A stretch of 64,000 bases of DNA from the NCBI GenBank assembly GCA_963643465.1, contig CAVIJT010000004.1, positions 1-64,000 on the forward strand, read 5' to 3'. Position numbers and translations under genes: made by a program. Below are positions 50,180-58,897 of this stretch, piece by piece. The stretch comes from CAG-411 sp963643465. GTDB lineage: Bacteria; Bacillota; Clostridia; Lachnospirales; Lachnospiraceae. The notes below the pieces were generated by a model. That model worked only from the letters and a program-made list of their open reading frames with translations, was not told the DNA's origin and did no database searches. Within the stretch, counting starts at the first letter, position 1, and the number at the start of each line of letters is the position of its first letter.

Positions 50180-53100
50180 ATGTACTTAAAAAGTATAGAG
50201 ATACATGGGTTTAAATCTTTTGCCAATAAGATTGTGTTTGAATTTCAGAAAGGAATTACAGCAATTGTCGGTCCGAATGGTAGTGGAAAAAGTAATGTTG
50301 GAGATGCCGTTCGCTGGGTACTAGGAGAACAGAGTGCAAAACAGTTACGAGGTTCTAAAATGGAAGATATTATCTTTGCAGGAACGGAACTTCGCAAGCC
50401 ACAAGGCTTTGCTTATGTTGCCATTACATTTGACAATACGGATCACAAGTTGCCAACTTCTTATGATGAAGTTACAGTTGCCAGAAGAGTATATCGTTCT
50501 GGAGAAAGTGAATATTTAATGAATGGTGTCAATTGCCGTTTGCGTGATGTGCAGGAACTATTTTTGGACACTGGTATTGGTAAAGAAGGGTATTCCATTA
50601 TTGGACAGGGACAAATTGATAAAATATTAAATGGTAAACCAGAAGAACGGCGTGAGTTGTTTGATGAAGCTGCAGGTATTGTAAAATATAAAAAGCGAAA
50701 AGCAACCGCAGAGAAGAATCTGGAGGTGGAACGACAGAATTTAGAACGTATCAATGATATTTTGTCAGAGCTTGAAAAGCAGGTTGGTCCGTTAAAAAAA
50801 CAGGCAGAAACAGCCCGTGAGTATTTGCGTTATAGAGAAGAATTGAAAAAATTAGATATTAATCTGTTTTTGCAGGAATATGAGCAGTTGCATAATCAGA
50901 CGGAGCAGGTAGAAGAAAAGTTAAAGATTGTTTCAGAAGATTATGAACAAAAGAGCAAAAAACTTGCTGAAGTAAAAGAACAATATGATCAGATGGAACG
51001 GGAATTGGAACAAAAAGATTATATTGTAGAACAGAACAAGAATATTATTAATGAAAAAAGGATTCATAATGAGCAACTAGAAGGACAGATTAAGGTATGC
51101 AATGAGCAAATCATAGCAGCAAAACAAAACGACGAGCATTATCAGGAACGTGTTCAGGGTGTTTTGGCAGATATTGAAAAAAAAGAAACAGAGAAGGCGC
51201 AATCTTTTAAAGAAAAAGAATCTCTTTTAAAAGAAATGCAGGAAATTGTTCAGAAAAAGAGCCATATGGAGCAGCAATTGCAACAGTGCAGAAAAGAAAT
51301 GGAAGCTCTTGGACAGCAAATTGATGAAAGTAACAGTGCAATCATGGCGCATTTAAATGAAAATGCAACTATGAAGGCAAAGTTAGAAAAATATAATACA
51401 ATGCTTTCTCAAAGTAATGTGAAAAAAGCAGAACTTACTCAACGTATTTTGCGGAGTAAGACAGAAGAAGCAATTTGTGCAGAAAGACTGGAAACAGAAG
51501 AAGCAAAGTACAAAGAAGTAACAAAAGAGATTGAAGAAAAAAAAGAGATTGCTACACAACTAAAGAATTCTACACAGCAGAACATTCAGCAATTAGAGCA
51601 GTTGCGTAAACATTATGGACAAAAGCAACAGGATTATCATCGAGAAAAATCTAGGCTGGAAGCTTTGAAAAATATGACAGAGCGATATGATGGATACGGA
51701 CAAAGTATTCGACGGGTTATGGAGCAAAAAGATAGAAATCCTGGAATTGTTGGTGTTGTGGCAGACATTATTAAAGTGAAAAAAGAATATGAGACAGCAA
51801 TGGAAATTGCATTAGGAGGAAGTATTCAGAATATTGTAACAGATAATGAAAACACAGCAAAGACATTGATTAATTTCTTGAAAAAGAATAAGTATGGACG
51901 TGCTACTTTTTTACCTTTGACTAATGTTGGAGGAAGAGGTGAATTTTCCAATAAGGAAGTGTTAAAAGAACAAGGTGTTCTTGGAATTGCTAGTAATCTT
52001 GTTTCGGCAGAACCTCGATTTGATGGGCTTGTGCAGTATTTACTTGGAAGGATTTTGGTTGTGGATCATATCGATCATGCGATTGCAGTGGCAAAGAAGT
52101 ATAAAAATTCCATTCGGATTGTAACACTGGAGGGAGAACTTTTAAATCCAGGTGGTTCCATGTCTGGAGGTGCTTACAAGAATTCAAGTAATTTGTTAAG
52201 TCGAAGAAGAGAGATGGAAGATGGAGAAGAAAAATTAGAAACTTTGAAGCGAGAATGGGACGAGACAAAAATTAGTATGCTGGAATTGCAAACGAAGATG
52301 GAAGAACAGCAAAAGGAAGAAAGTGAAATTCGTCAACAGTTGCAACAAATGTATTTGGTACAAAATACAGCAAAAATTCGATATGAACAGGCAAAAGCAG
52401 ACAATGAGCAGATTGCAGAAGGATATCAGCTTATTCATCAGGAGAATGTAGATATTGAAAGAGAGAATGCTGAGTTAAAGAATGCTGTTTTAAAACTGGA
52501 AGAGCAAATGAAACTGTTAGAAGAGGAAAATCAACAGTTTGAGACAACAATTACAGGGCATAATTGCAATTTGGAAAAGAAGAAAAAAGAAGAAGAAAAT
52601 ATACGAGAAACATTATCTAAAGTATCAATAGAAGTATCTTCTTTCGAACAAAAGCAAGAATTTTTCCAAATGAATCAACAGCGTTTGGATAGTGAAATTG
52701 AAGCATTGAAAGAAGAGAAACAGCGTTTGTTATCTCATGCGAAGGATTCTACAGCACAGGTTCAAGAAAAAGAACAGCAAATTGTCAATTTGAAAGCAGA
52801 ATTAGAATCGGAAAAGCAACAGATTGAAGAGACTGCAAAATATGTGGAAGATTTAGTAAAAGATAGAGAAGAAACAGCTGGAAAGCACAAAGCTATGTTG
52901 AAAGAGCGTGAAGATATTTCTGGAGACTTAGGTAATATGGATAAGGAATTGTTCCGATTAAATAATCAAAAAGAAAAAGTATCTGAGCAAATGGAACAGC
53001 AAGGCAATTATATGTGGGAAGAATATGAACTTACTTATAATAGTGCAAAGGATTTTTTTGTGGAATTGAATCTGGAAATTCCAGTTATGAAAAAGCAAAT

Positions 53101-53764
53101 TGTAACTGTAAAGGGACAGATGAAAGCCCTTGGAGATGTGAATGTCAATGCTATTGAAGATTATCGTAATGTTTCTGAACGATATGAGTTGTTGCATACC
53201 CAGCATGATGATTTGATACATTCAGAAGAAGTATTAAAAGGAATTGTAGAAGAGTTAGATGCGGAGATGCGGAAACAATTTGAAGAAAAGTTTGCAGAAA
53301 TTAAAGCACAATTTGATGTTGTGTTTAAAGAACTGTTTGGTGGAGGAAAGGGTAATATTGAACTGGTAGAAGGCGAGGATGTTTTAGAGGCAGGAATTAG
53401 CATTATTGCTCAGCCACCTGGAAAGAAACTGCAAAATATGATGCAGATGTCAGGTGGAGAAAAAGCGTTGACTGCAATTTCATTATTGTTTGCTATCCAG
53501 AATTTAAAACCGTCTCCGTTTTGTTTATTGGACGAAATTGAGGCTGCATTGGATGATTCTAATGTAAAACGATATGCACAGTATCTACATAAACTTACAA
53601 AGGATACGCAGTTTATTGTGATTACCCACCGACGTGGAACGATGGCAGCAGCAGATATTATGTATGGTATTACGATGCAGGAAAAAGGTGTTTCTACTAT
53701 GGTTTCTGTGAATTTAATTGAAGACCAGTTAGAGCAGATGGAAAAAGAAGAAAGTAAAAAATAG
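50180..53764 (+). CDS. smc: Chromosome segregation protein SMC
   Basis: SMC organises and condenses chromosomes with ScpA/ScpB. At 1194 residues it has Walker A GPNGSGKSNVGDAVRWVLGEQ at residues ~32-52, a first long coiled coil, a hinge around residues 510-680 (GIVGVVADIIKVKKEYETAMEIALGG; NPGGSMSGGA), a second coiled coil, the signature MSGGEKALTAISLLFA and Walker B FCLLDEIEAALDD. The coding sequence is intact. It lies between rnc and ftsY as in Bacillus. Confidence 0.98.
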   Translation: MYLKSIEIHGFKSFANKIVFEFQKGITAIVGPNGSGKSNVGDAVRWVLGEQSAKQLRGSKMEDIIFAGTELRKPQGFAYVAITFDNTDHKLPTSYDEVTVARRVYRSGESEYLMNGVNCRLRDVQELFLDTGIGKEGYSIIGQGQIDKILNGKPEERRELFDEAAGIVKYKKRKATAEKNLEVERQNLERINDILSELEKQVGPLKKQAETAREYLRYREELKKLDINLFLQEYEQLHNQTEQVEEKLKIVSEDYEQKSKKLAEVKEQYDQMERELEQKDYIVEQNKNIINEKRIHNEQLEGQIKVCNEQIIAAKQNDEHYQERVQGVLADIEKKETEKAQSFKEKESLLKEMQEIVQKKSHMEQQLQQCRKEMEALGQQIDESNSAIMAHLNENATMKAKLEKYNTMLSQSNVKKAELTQRILRSKTEEAICAERLETEEAKYKEVTKEIEEKKEIATQLKNSTQQNIQQLEQLRKHYGQKQQDYHREKSRLEALKNMTERYDGYGQSIRRVMEQKDRNPGIVGVVADIIKVKKEYETAMEIALGGSIQNIVTDNENTAKTLINFLKKNKYGRATFLPLTNVGGRGEFSNKEVLKEQGVLGIASNLVSAEPRFDGLVQYLLGRILVVDHIDHAIAVAKKYKNSIRIVTLEGELLNPGGSMSGGAYKNSSNLLSRRREMEDGEEKLETLKREWDETKISMLELQTKMEEQQKEESEIRQQLQQMYLVQNTAKIRYEQAKADNEQIAEGYQLIHQENVDIERENAELKNAVLKLEEQMKLLEEENQQFETTITGHNCNLEKKKKEEENIRETLSKVSIEVSSFEQKQEFFQMNQQRLDSEIEALKEEKQRLLSHAKDSTAQVQEKEQQIVNLKAELESEKQQIEETAKYVEDLVKDREETAGKHKAMLKEREDISGDLGNMDKELFRLNNQKEKVSEQMEQQGNYMWEEYELTYNSAKDFFVELNLEIPVMKKQIVTVKGQMKALGDVNVNAIEDYRNVSERYELLHTQHDDLIHSEEVLKGIVEELDAEMRKQFEEKFAEIKAQFDVVFKELFGGGKGNIELVEGEDVLEAGISIIAQPPGKKLQNMMQMSGGEKALTAISLLFAIQNLKPSPFCLLDEIEAALDDSNVKRYAQYLHKLTKDTQFIVITHRRGTMAAADIMYGITMQEKGVSTMVSVNLIEDQLEQMEKEESKK

Positions 53765-53775
53765 GAGGAATAAAT

Positions 53776-55089
53776 ATGGCATTTTTTGGATTATTTAAGA
53801 AAAAGAAAGAAAACACAGATGTACCAGAAGGGCCCTCGGGGGCGGAGAATGTAGGAGATAGTGGAACTGAGGACATAAAAGAAGCAATCTCAGATGAAAT
53901 CGAACATGAAGAAGAAAAGCCAAAATCAGAGGATGAGGTTTTGGAGGAGGCGCAAGAAGAACAGGAAGATACAGATGCAGTAAATGTAACAGGAAGTCTT
54001 CAAGGTTCAATTCGTGAGGCAGTCTTTGAAGAAATTTCTTCCAATGAAAAAAATGTAGAATTGGAAGAAGTGGAACTAGAGGAAGAAAATGCTGTTATGC
54101 ATATGGGAACTATGCAGGACGACATACAAGAAGCGGTGGCGACAGAAGTTGACCGTAGTGAAGGAAAAGAAAAAAAGGGATTCTTCAAACGACTGGTTTC
54201 TGGATTGACAAAGACACGTAATAATATTGCTAGTGGAATTAATAGCATTTTCAGTAGTTTTACAACTATTGATGAAGACTTTTATGAAGAACTGGAAGAA
54301 GTTCTTGTAATGGCAGACATTGGAGTGCATGCAACCACAGAAATTTTGGAACAATTGAGAAAGAAAGTCAAAGAAGAAAAAATTAAAGATGTGGCAGAAT
54401 GTAAACAATTATTAATAGACAGCATAAAAGAACAAATGCGATTGGGAGAAAATGCCTATGACTTCGAAAATAAAAAAGCTGTAGTGTTGTTTATTGGTGT
54501 AAATGGTGTGGGAAAGACAACTTCTATAGGAAAATTGTCCGGTCAGCTAAAAGGAAAAGGTCGAAAGGTTTTGGTAGCTGCCGCAGATACATTCCGTGCA
54601 GCAGCTATAGAACAATTGGAAGAATGGACAAAGAGAGCTGGAGTAGACATTATTGCACAGCAAGAGGGTTCTGACCCAGCAGCAGTGGTATTTGATGCGC
54701 TTGCAGCTACAAAAGCCAGAGATGCAGATGTGTTGCTTGTAGATACTGCGGGGCGTTTGCATAATAAGAAAAACTTGATGGAAGAGCTAAAGAAAATTAA
54801 CCGTATTATTGATCGTGAATATCCAGACGCATATAGAGAAACTTTTATTGTTCTTGATGGAACCACTGGTCAGAATGCTTTGGCACAGGCAAAGCAGTTT
54901 GGAGAAGTTGCAGACATTACTGGTATTATACTTACAAAATTAGATGGAACTGCAAAGGGAGGAATTGCTATAGCAATTCAGTCTGAAATGAAAATTCCGG
55001 TGAAATATATTGGAATTGGTGAATCTATTGAAGATTTGCAGAAGTTTAATGCAGATGATTTCGTAGATGCGTTATTTGAAGAAGAGTAG
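53776..55089 (+). CDS. ftsY: Signal recognition particle receptor FtsY
   Basis: FtsY is the membrane-associated GTPase that receives SRP-ribosome complexes. Of its 437 residues the first ~130 are acidic and contain three imperfect repeats, G-[ST]-x4-I-x-E-A-[IV]-x2-E-[IV], at about residues 30, 73 and 111. The NG domain follows: GVNGVGKTTSIGKL, DTFRAAAIEQL, DTAGRLHNKKNLMEEL and TKLDGTAKGG. The start MAFFGLFKKKKE is a likely membrane-binding amphipathic/basic tail. Confidence 0.97.
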   Translation: MAFFGLFKKKKENTDVPEGPSGAENVGDSGTEDIKEAISDEIEHEEEKPKSEDEVLEEAQEEQEDTDAVNVTGSLQGSIREAVFEEISSNEKNVELEEVELEEENAVMHMGTMQDDIQEAVATEVDRSEGKEKKGFFKRLVSGLTKTRNNIASGINSIFSSFTTIDEDFYEELEEVLVMADIGVHATTEILEQLRKKVKEEKIKDVAECKQLLIDSIKEQMRLGENAYDFENKKAVVLFIGVNGVGKTTSIGKLSGQLKGKGRKVLVAAADTFRAAAIEQLEEWTKRAGVDIIAQQEGSDPAAVVFDALAATKARDADVLLVDTAGRLHNKKNLMEELKKINRIIDREYPDAYRETFIVLDGTTGQNALAQAKQFGEVADITGIILTKLDGTAKGGIAIAIQSEMKIPVKYIGIGESIEDLQKFNADDFVDALFEEE

Positions 55090-55175
55090 AAAAATGGTGC
55101 AAAAAGAGCTTGCTTTTTTGTGCCTGCATTGTCCTGATACCATGGAATGCTATTATTTGTTCTAAGAACTATCCC

Positions 55176-55204
55176 TTGAAAGTATAAGGTAATAGTGCTA
55201 AAAT
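55176..55204 (+). promoter_or_regulatory. Promoter of the threonine dehydratase gene
   Basis: TTGAAA, a 17-nt spacer, TAAAAT. The leader contains GTTACTA (55239) and TTAGTAAC (55272), which could pair. Confidence 0.6.
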
Positions 55205-55306
55205 ATTCATAATGTAAGGATTATAGAAGATAAAAAGGTTACTATTTCCAATCGTGCATGTGTAGGGGGGATTAGTAACACAAAAAGAAAAGAGGTTTGA
55301 TTCTTT

Positions 55307-56527
55307 ATGTTGACATTGGAGAAATTTGAAGAAGCATCAGAAGCAGTGAAAAAAGTCATTAACCGGACAAAATTAGTGTATAGTGAATATTTTTCAGCTA
55401 CATCGGGGAATAAAGTATATTTAAAACCTGAAAATATGCAATATACTGGTGCATATAAGGTGCGAGGAGCGTATTATAAAATTAGTACACTATCGGAGGA
55501 AGATCGAAAAAAAGGTTTAATTACAGCTTCTGCCGGAAACCATGCACAAGGAGTTGCGTATGCTGCAAAGTTATATGGTGCAAAGGCAACAATTGTTATG
55601 CCGACAACGACTCCATTAATTAAAGTGAATCGAACAAAGGGATATGGAGCAGAGGTTGTTCTTCATGGAAATGTATATGATGAAGCATGCGCATACGCAT
55701 TGAAACTTGCAGAAGAAACGGGCGGTACATTTATCCATCCATTTGATGATGAGCAGGTAGCAACTGGACAGGGAACCATTGCAATGGAAATTTTCAAAGA
55801 TCTTCCAACAGTAGATATTATTTTAGTCCCTATTGGTGGTGGTGGTCTAGCTACAGGTGTTTCTACTTTAGCAAAGATGTTAAATCCAAATGTAAAAGTT
55901 ATTGGTGTAGAGCCAGCAGGAGCTAATTGTTTGCAGGAATCTTTGAAAGTTGGAAAAGTGACTACACTTCCCAATATAGATACAATTGCAGATGGAACAG
56001 CTGTAAAAACTCCAGGTAAGACAATTTTTCCATATTTGCAGGAAAACATTGATGATATTATTACCATAGAGGATCGAGAATTGATTGTGGCATTTCTTGA
56101 TATGATGGAGAATCATAAAATGGTTGTTGAGAATTCAGGTTTGTTGACTGTTGCGGCATTAAATCACTTGGATTGCAAGGGAAAGAAGGTTGTGTCTGTA
56201 TTAAGTGGAGGTAATATGGATGTAATTACAATTTCTTCTGTTGTACAACATGGATTGATTCAGCGCGGCAGAGTGTTTACTGTATCTGTACGTTTGCCAG
56301 ACAGACCAGGAGAATTGGTAAATGTGGCTAATATCATTGCTGAACATAAAGGTAATGTAATTCGATTAGATCATAATCAGTTTGTAAGTATTAATCGTAA
56401 TACCGCTGTGGAATTGCAAATTACTATGGAAGCATTTGGTCATGAGCATAAAGATGAAATTTTAAAGGCTTTGGAAGAGAAAGGATATCATCCTAGAATT
56501 GAGGATCCAAAGAGCATTTATAATTAG
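55307..56527 (+). CDS. Threonine ammonia-lyase with ACT domain
   Basis: This PLP enzyme deaminates threonine to 2-oxobutyrate. At 406 residues it has the lysine site QYTGAYKVRGAYYK (usually GSFKxRGA; here the serine is alanine), the phosphate-binding SAGNHAQGVAYAAK, PIGGGGLATGVS and VVSVLSGGN. The last ~75 residues are an ACT domain (FTVSVRLPDRPGELVNVANIIAEHKGN) of the short TdcB/IlvA type. It could serve isoleucine synthesis or threonine catabolism; sequence alone does not decide. It is a single gene. Confidence 0.94.
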   Translation: MLTLEKFEEASEAVKKVINRTKLVYSEYFSATSGNKVYLKPENMQYTGAYKVRGAYYKISTLSEEDRKKGLITASAGNHAQGVAYAAKLYGAKATIVMPTTTPLIKVNRTKGYGAEVVLHGNVYDEACAYALKLAEETGGTFIHPFDDEQVATGQGTIAMEIFKDLPTVDIILVPIGGGGLATGVSTLAKMLNPNVKVIGVEPAGANCLQESLKVGKVTTLPNIDTIADGTAVKTPGKTIFPYLQENIDDIITIEDRELIVAFLDMMENHKMVVENSGLLTVAALNHLDCKGKKVVSVLSGGNMDVITISSVVQHGLIQRGRVFTVSVRLPDRPGELVNVANIIAEHKGNVIRLDHNQFVSINRNTAVELQITMEAFGHEHKDEILKALEEKGYHPRIEDPKSIYN

Positions 56528-56561
56528 ATGTATTCTTAGTAAAGAGAATTATGAAAGATTA

Positions 56562-56596
56562 GCAGAACAGTTTTAGCGACTGTTCTGCATTTTTTA
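56562..56596 (+). terminator. Terminator of the threonine dehydratase gene
   Basis: GCAGAACAGT and ACTGTTCTGC pair around TTTTAGCG, followed by ATTTTTTATT. Confidence 0.88.
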
Positions 56597-56598
56597 TT

Positions 56599-56621
56599 CT
56601 ATAGAAAAGTTCTTCTTATAG
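56599..56621 (+). repeat. RepC hairpin repeat, copy 3
   Basis: CTATAGAA, spacer AAGTTCT, TCTTATAG. Most pairs are kept with changes on both arms. It lies 3 nt after the terminator. Confidence 0.65.
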
Positions 56622-56635
56622 AGCAAAAACGCTCT

Positions 56636-56653
56636 GCCAATAGTGAGGAAAAT
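56636..56653 (+). repeat. RepB repeat, partial copy
   Basis: GCCAATAGTGAGGAAAAT matches the start of RepB, 15 nt after the RepC copy. Confidence 0.5.
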
Positions 56654-57030
56654 ACAGCCTTGGTATAGAAAATCTAAAAATAATATAAAATATAGTTTAG
56701 AGAAAAATAATAATTACAACTCTTTACAAAGGGTGAAGTTGTTGTTATAATCTGTTTGTCTTAATTTCTGAGGTTGCATCATGTTCTATGATGTTTATAT
56801 TTCCAAAAATAAAAAGAAATAGTTTATATTCATATACGGTCAATAGGTGTATATTATTTATTGATATAAGGACGTGTTTGTATTCTGATAGTTTTTCAGT
56901 ACGGGAAAGTGGAACTGAATTGTAATGTTAATTAGTTATAAGCCAAGATTTTGTGTTTAGTTTTATACATGATAGATAGTGGTGAAAAAGTAGCAAGGTA
57001 TAAATTTAACAATATATAAGTAGATTATTC
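56654..57030. other. Long AT-rich gap before recA
   Basis: No coding or RNA feature is recognised in these ~380 bases. They are very AT-rich. The recA promoter begins at its right end. Confidence 0.4.
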
Positions 57031-57059
57031 TTGACATTGAAAAGAGAATATATTATATT
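57031..57059 (+). promoter_or_regulatory. Promoter of recA
   Basis: TTGACA, a 17-nt spacer, TATATT. Transcription would start at about 57066. Confidence 0.8.
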
Positions 57060-57068
57060 TAAAGTATA

Positions 57069-57080
57069 GAACAGATGTTC
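57069..57080 (+). promoter_or_regulatory. LexA (SOS) box at recA
   Basis: GAAC-AGAT-GTTC is a perfect match to the Gram-positive LexA palindrome (GAAC-N4-GTTC). It lies right at the predicted transcription start, where LexA would block recA. Confidence 0.85.
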
Positions 57081-57099
57081 GTGAAAAGGAGAGAGTGAA

Positions 57100-58158
57100 A
57101 TGGAAAACAATACAAATAAAATGAAAGCACTAGAAGCGGCATTAGCACAGATTGAAAAGCAGTATGGTAAAGGTTCTGTTATGAAGTTAGGAGATAAAAG
57201 TGCTAATATGCAGATAGAGACAGTTCCTACAGGGGCTTTAAGTCTTGATTTGGCGTTAGGATTAGGTGGAGTTCCTAAGGGAAGAATTGTGGAGGTATAT
57301 GGTCCAGAATCAAGTGGTAAGACTACAGTTGCTCTTCATATGGTGGCTGAAGTACAGAAAGCGGGAGGAATTGCTGGTTTTATTGATGCAGAACATGCGT
57401 TGGATCCTAGTTATGCAAGAAACATTGGGGTTGATATTGATAATTTATATATTTCTCAGCCAGATAACGGCGAACAGGCGTTAGAAATTACGGAGACAAT
57501 GGTTCGTTCTGGCGCTGTGGATATTCTAATTGTGGATTCTGTGGCTGCATTAGTTCCTAAAGCAGAAATAGATGGCGATATGGGAGATTCTCATGTAGGT
57601 TTGCAAGCACGATTGATGTCACAGGCACTTAGAAAACTTACGGCTGTTATCAGTAAGTCAAACTGTATTGTGATTTTTATTAATCAGCTTCGTGAGAAAG
57701 TAGGAGTTATGTTTGGTAATCCAGAGACAACTACAGGAGGTCGCGCTCTTAAATTCTATTCCTCTATTCGAATGGATGTAAGAAGAATTGAAACTTTAAA
57801 ACAAAATGGCGAGGCAATTGGAAACCGAACAAGAGTGAGAATAGTAAAGAATAAGATAGCACCTCCATTTAAAGAAGCTGAATTTGATATTATGTATGGG
57901 GAAGGTATTTCAAGAACTGGAGATGTTCTGGATTTGGCAGCTAGTGAAGGCGTAGTTAGCAAGAGTGGAGCATGGTATGCTTATGAAGGAAACAAGATTG
58001 GTCAGGGAAGAGAAAATGCTAAGAATTATTTAAAAGAGAATCCAGATATATTTGAGGAGATTGAGAAGAAAGTGCGTGAGAGATTTGAATTAAATGGTGT
58101 AGAACAAACTCCACAAGTAGAAGAGACAGAAGAAGAGTTCTTGGATGAAGAGGAATAA
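57100..58158 (+). CDS. recA: RecA recombinase
   Basis: RecA forms filaments on single-stranded DNA for strand exchange and SOS induction. At 352 residues it has IEKQYGKGSVMKLGD, Walker A GPESSGKTT near residue 66, FIDAEHALDPSYARNIGVD, Walker B ILIVDSVAALVPKAEI, the loop GLQARLMSQALRKL and QLREKVGVMFGNPETTTGGRALKFYSS. The C-terminus is acidic (EETEEEFLDEEE). GGAGAG precedes the start. It is followed by recX after 47 nt. Confidence 0.99.
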   Translation: MENNTNKMKALEAALAQIEKQYGKGSVMKLGDKSANMQIETVPTGALSLDLALGLGGVPKGRIVEVYGPESSGKTTVALHMVAEVQKAGGIAGFIDAEHALDPSYARNIGVDIDNLYISQPDNGEQALEITETMVRSGAVDILIVDSVAALVPKAEIDGDMGDSHVGLQARLMSQALRKLTAVISKSNCIVIFINQLREKVGVMFGNPETTTGGRALKFYSSIRMDVRRIETLKQNGEAIGNRTRVRIVKNKIAPPFKEAEFDIMYGEGISRTGDVLDLAASEGVVSKSGAWYAYEGNKIGQGRENAKNYLKENPDIFEEIEKKVRERFELNGVEQTPQVEETEEEFLDEEE

Positions 58159-58205
58159 AAAACTGTGAGAGTGTGGAGTATGCACTTTGAGTTGGATGGT
58201 GGATC

Positions 58206-58820
58206 ATGAAAGTAACAGCAATCGAACAAAGCGATAAGTATAAATACAAAGTGTTTTTGGATGAAGTTTATGTATTTTGGTTAAGCTGGAAAGAATTAAA
58301 TTTTTGGAAACTAAAAGAAGGAATAGACATTACTAGGGAACAATTTCAAAAAATTATGAAAGAAACTGTTTTGGAAAAGTGCAAACGAAAGGCTATATCG
58401 TATCTCAATTTATCAGATCGAACGGAATATGAACTTCGCCAAAAGTTGAAACAACAATTGTATGTAGAAGAAATCGTGGATCAAACGATTGCGTATCTAT
58501 ATGGTTGCCATTATCTGAATGATGATCGTTATATTAGATATTTTATTGAACGAAATAAGAGCATTCATAGCAAAAGATGGATGGAACAAAAGTTACAAAT
58601 AAAAGGAATAAAGAGAGAACAACTTTCCATGTATTGGGGCGATGACTATTCTGAAGAAGATGCAATCCAAAAAGCAGTGAATCGAAAATTAAAGGGTAGA
58701 AGTATTGCAGATCGTGCGGAAAAGGAAAAAGTATTAGGGTATTTGTTTCGACAGGGATATTCGGTTTCAAGTTCTATGCAGGCTATTAAGAATTACGAAG
58801 AAAAGATGTTGAATACTTGA
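58206..58820 (+). CDS. recX: Regulatory protein RecX
   Basis: RecX modulates RecA filaments. The 204-residue protein has the helical triple-repeat layout: YLNLSDRTEYELRQKLKQQLY, then CHYLNDDRYIRYFIERNKSIHSKRWMEQKL and a C-terminal VLGYLFRQGYSVSSSMQAI. The R-x(S/T)x.EL..KL segment is typical. GGTGGATC lies upstream of the ATG. The rny promoter overlaps its stop codon. Confidence 0.93.
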   Translation: MKVTAIEQSDKYKYKVFLDEVYVFWLSWKELNFWKLKEGIDITREQFQKIMKETVLEKCKRKAISYLNLSDRTEYELRQKLKQQLYVEEIVDQTIAYLYGCHYLNDDRYIRYFIERNKSIHSKRWMEQKLQIKGIKREQLSMYWGDDYSEEDAIQKAVNRKLKGRSIADRAEKEKVLGYLFRQGYSVSSSMQAIKNYEEKMLNT

Positions 58821-58845
58821 CATTTTGTACAAAAAAGAATAAAAT
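58817..58845 (+). promoter_or_regulatory. Promoter of rny
   Basis: TTGACA, a 17-nt spacer, TAAAAT, starting inside the recX stop codon. Confidence 0.7.
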
Positions 58846-58897
58846 TAATGTGTTGTGTTTTATACACAATTAAAACTGAATAGGGAGGTGTTCGAGT

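Noticed and set aside
55095..55135. Hairpin after ftsY as a terminator
   Set aside because: GGTGCAAAAA and TTTTTGTGCC pair imperfectly and there is no T tract after the stem; too weak to list.
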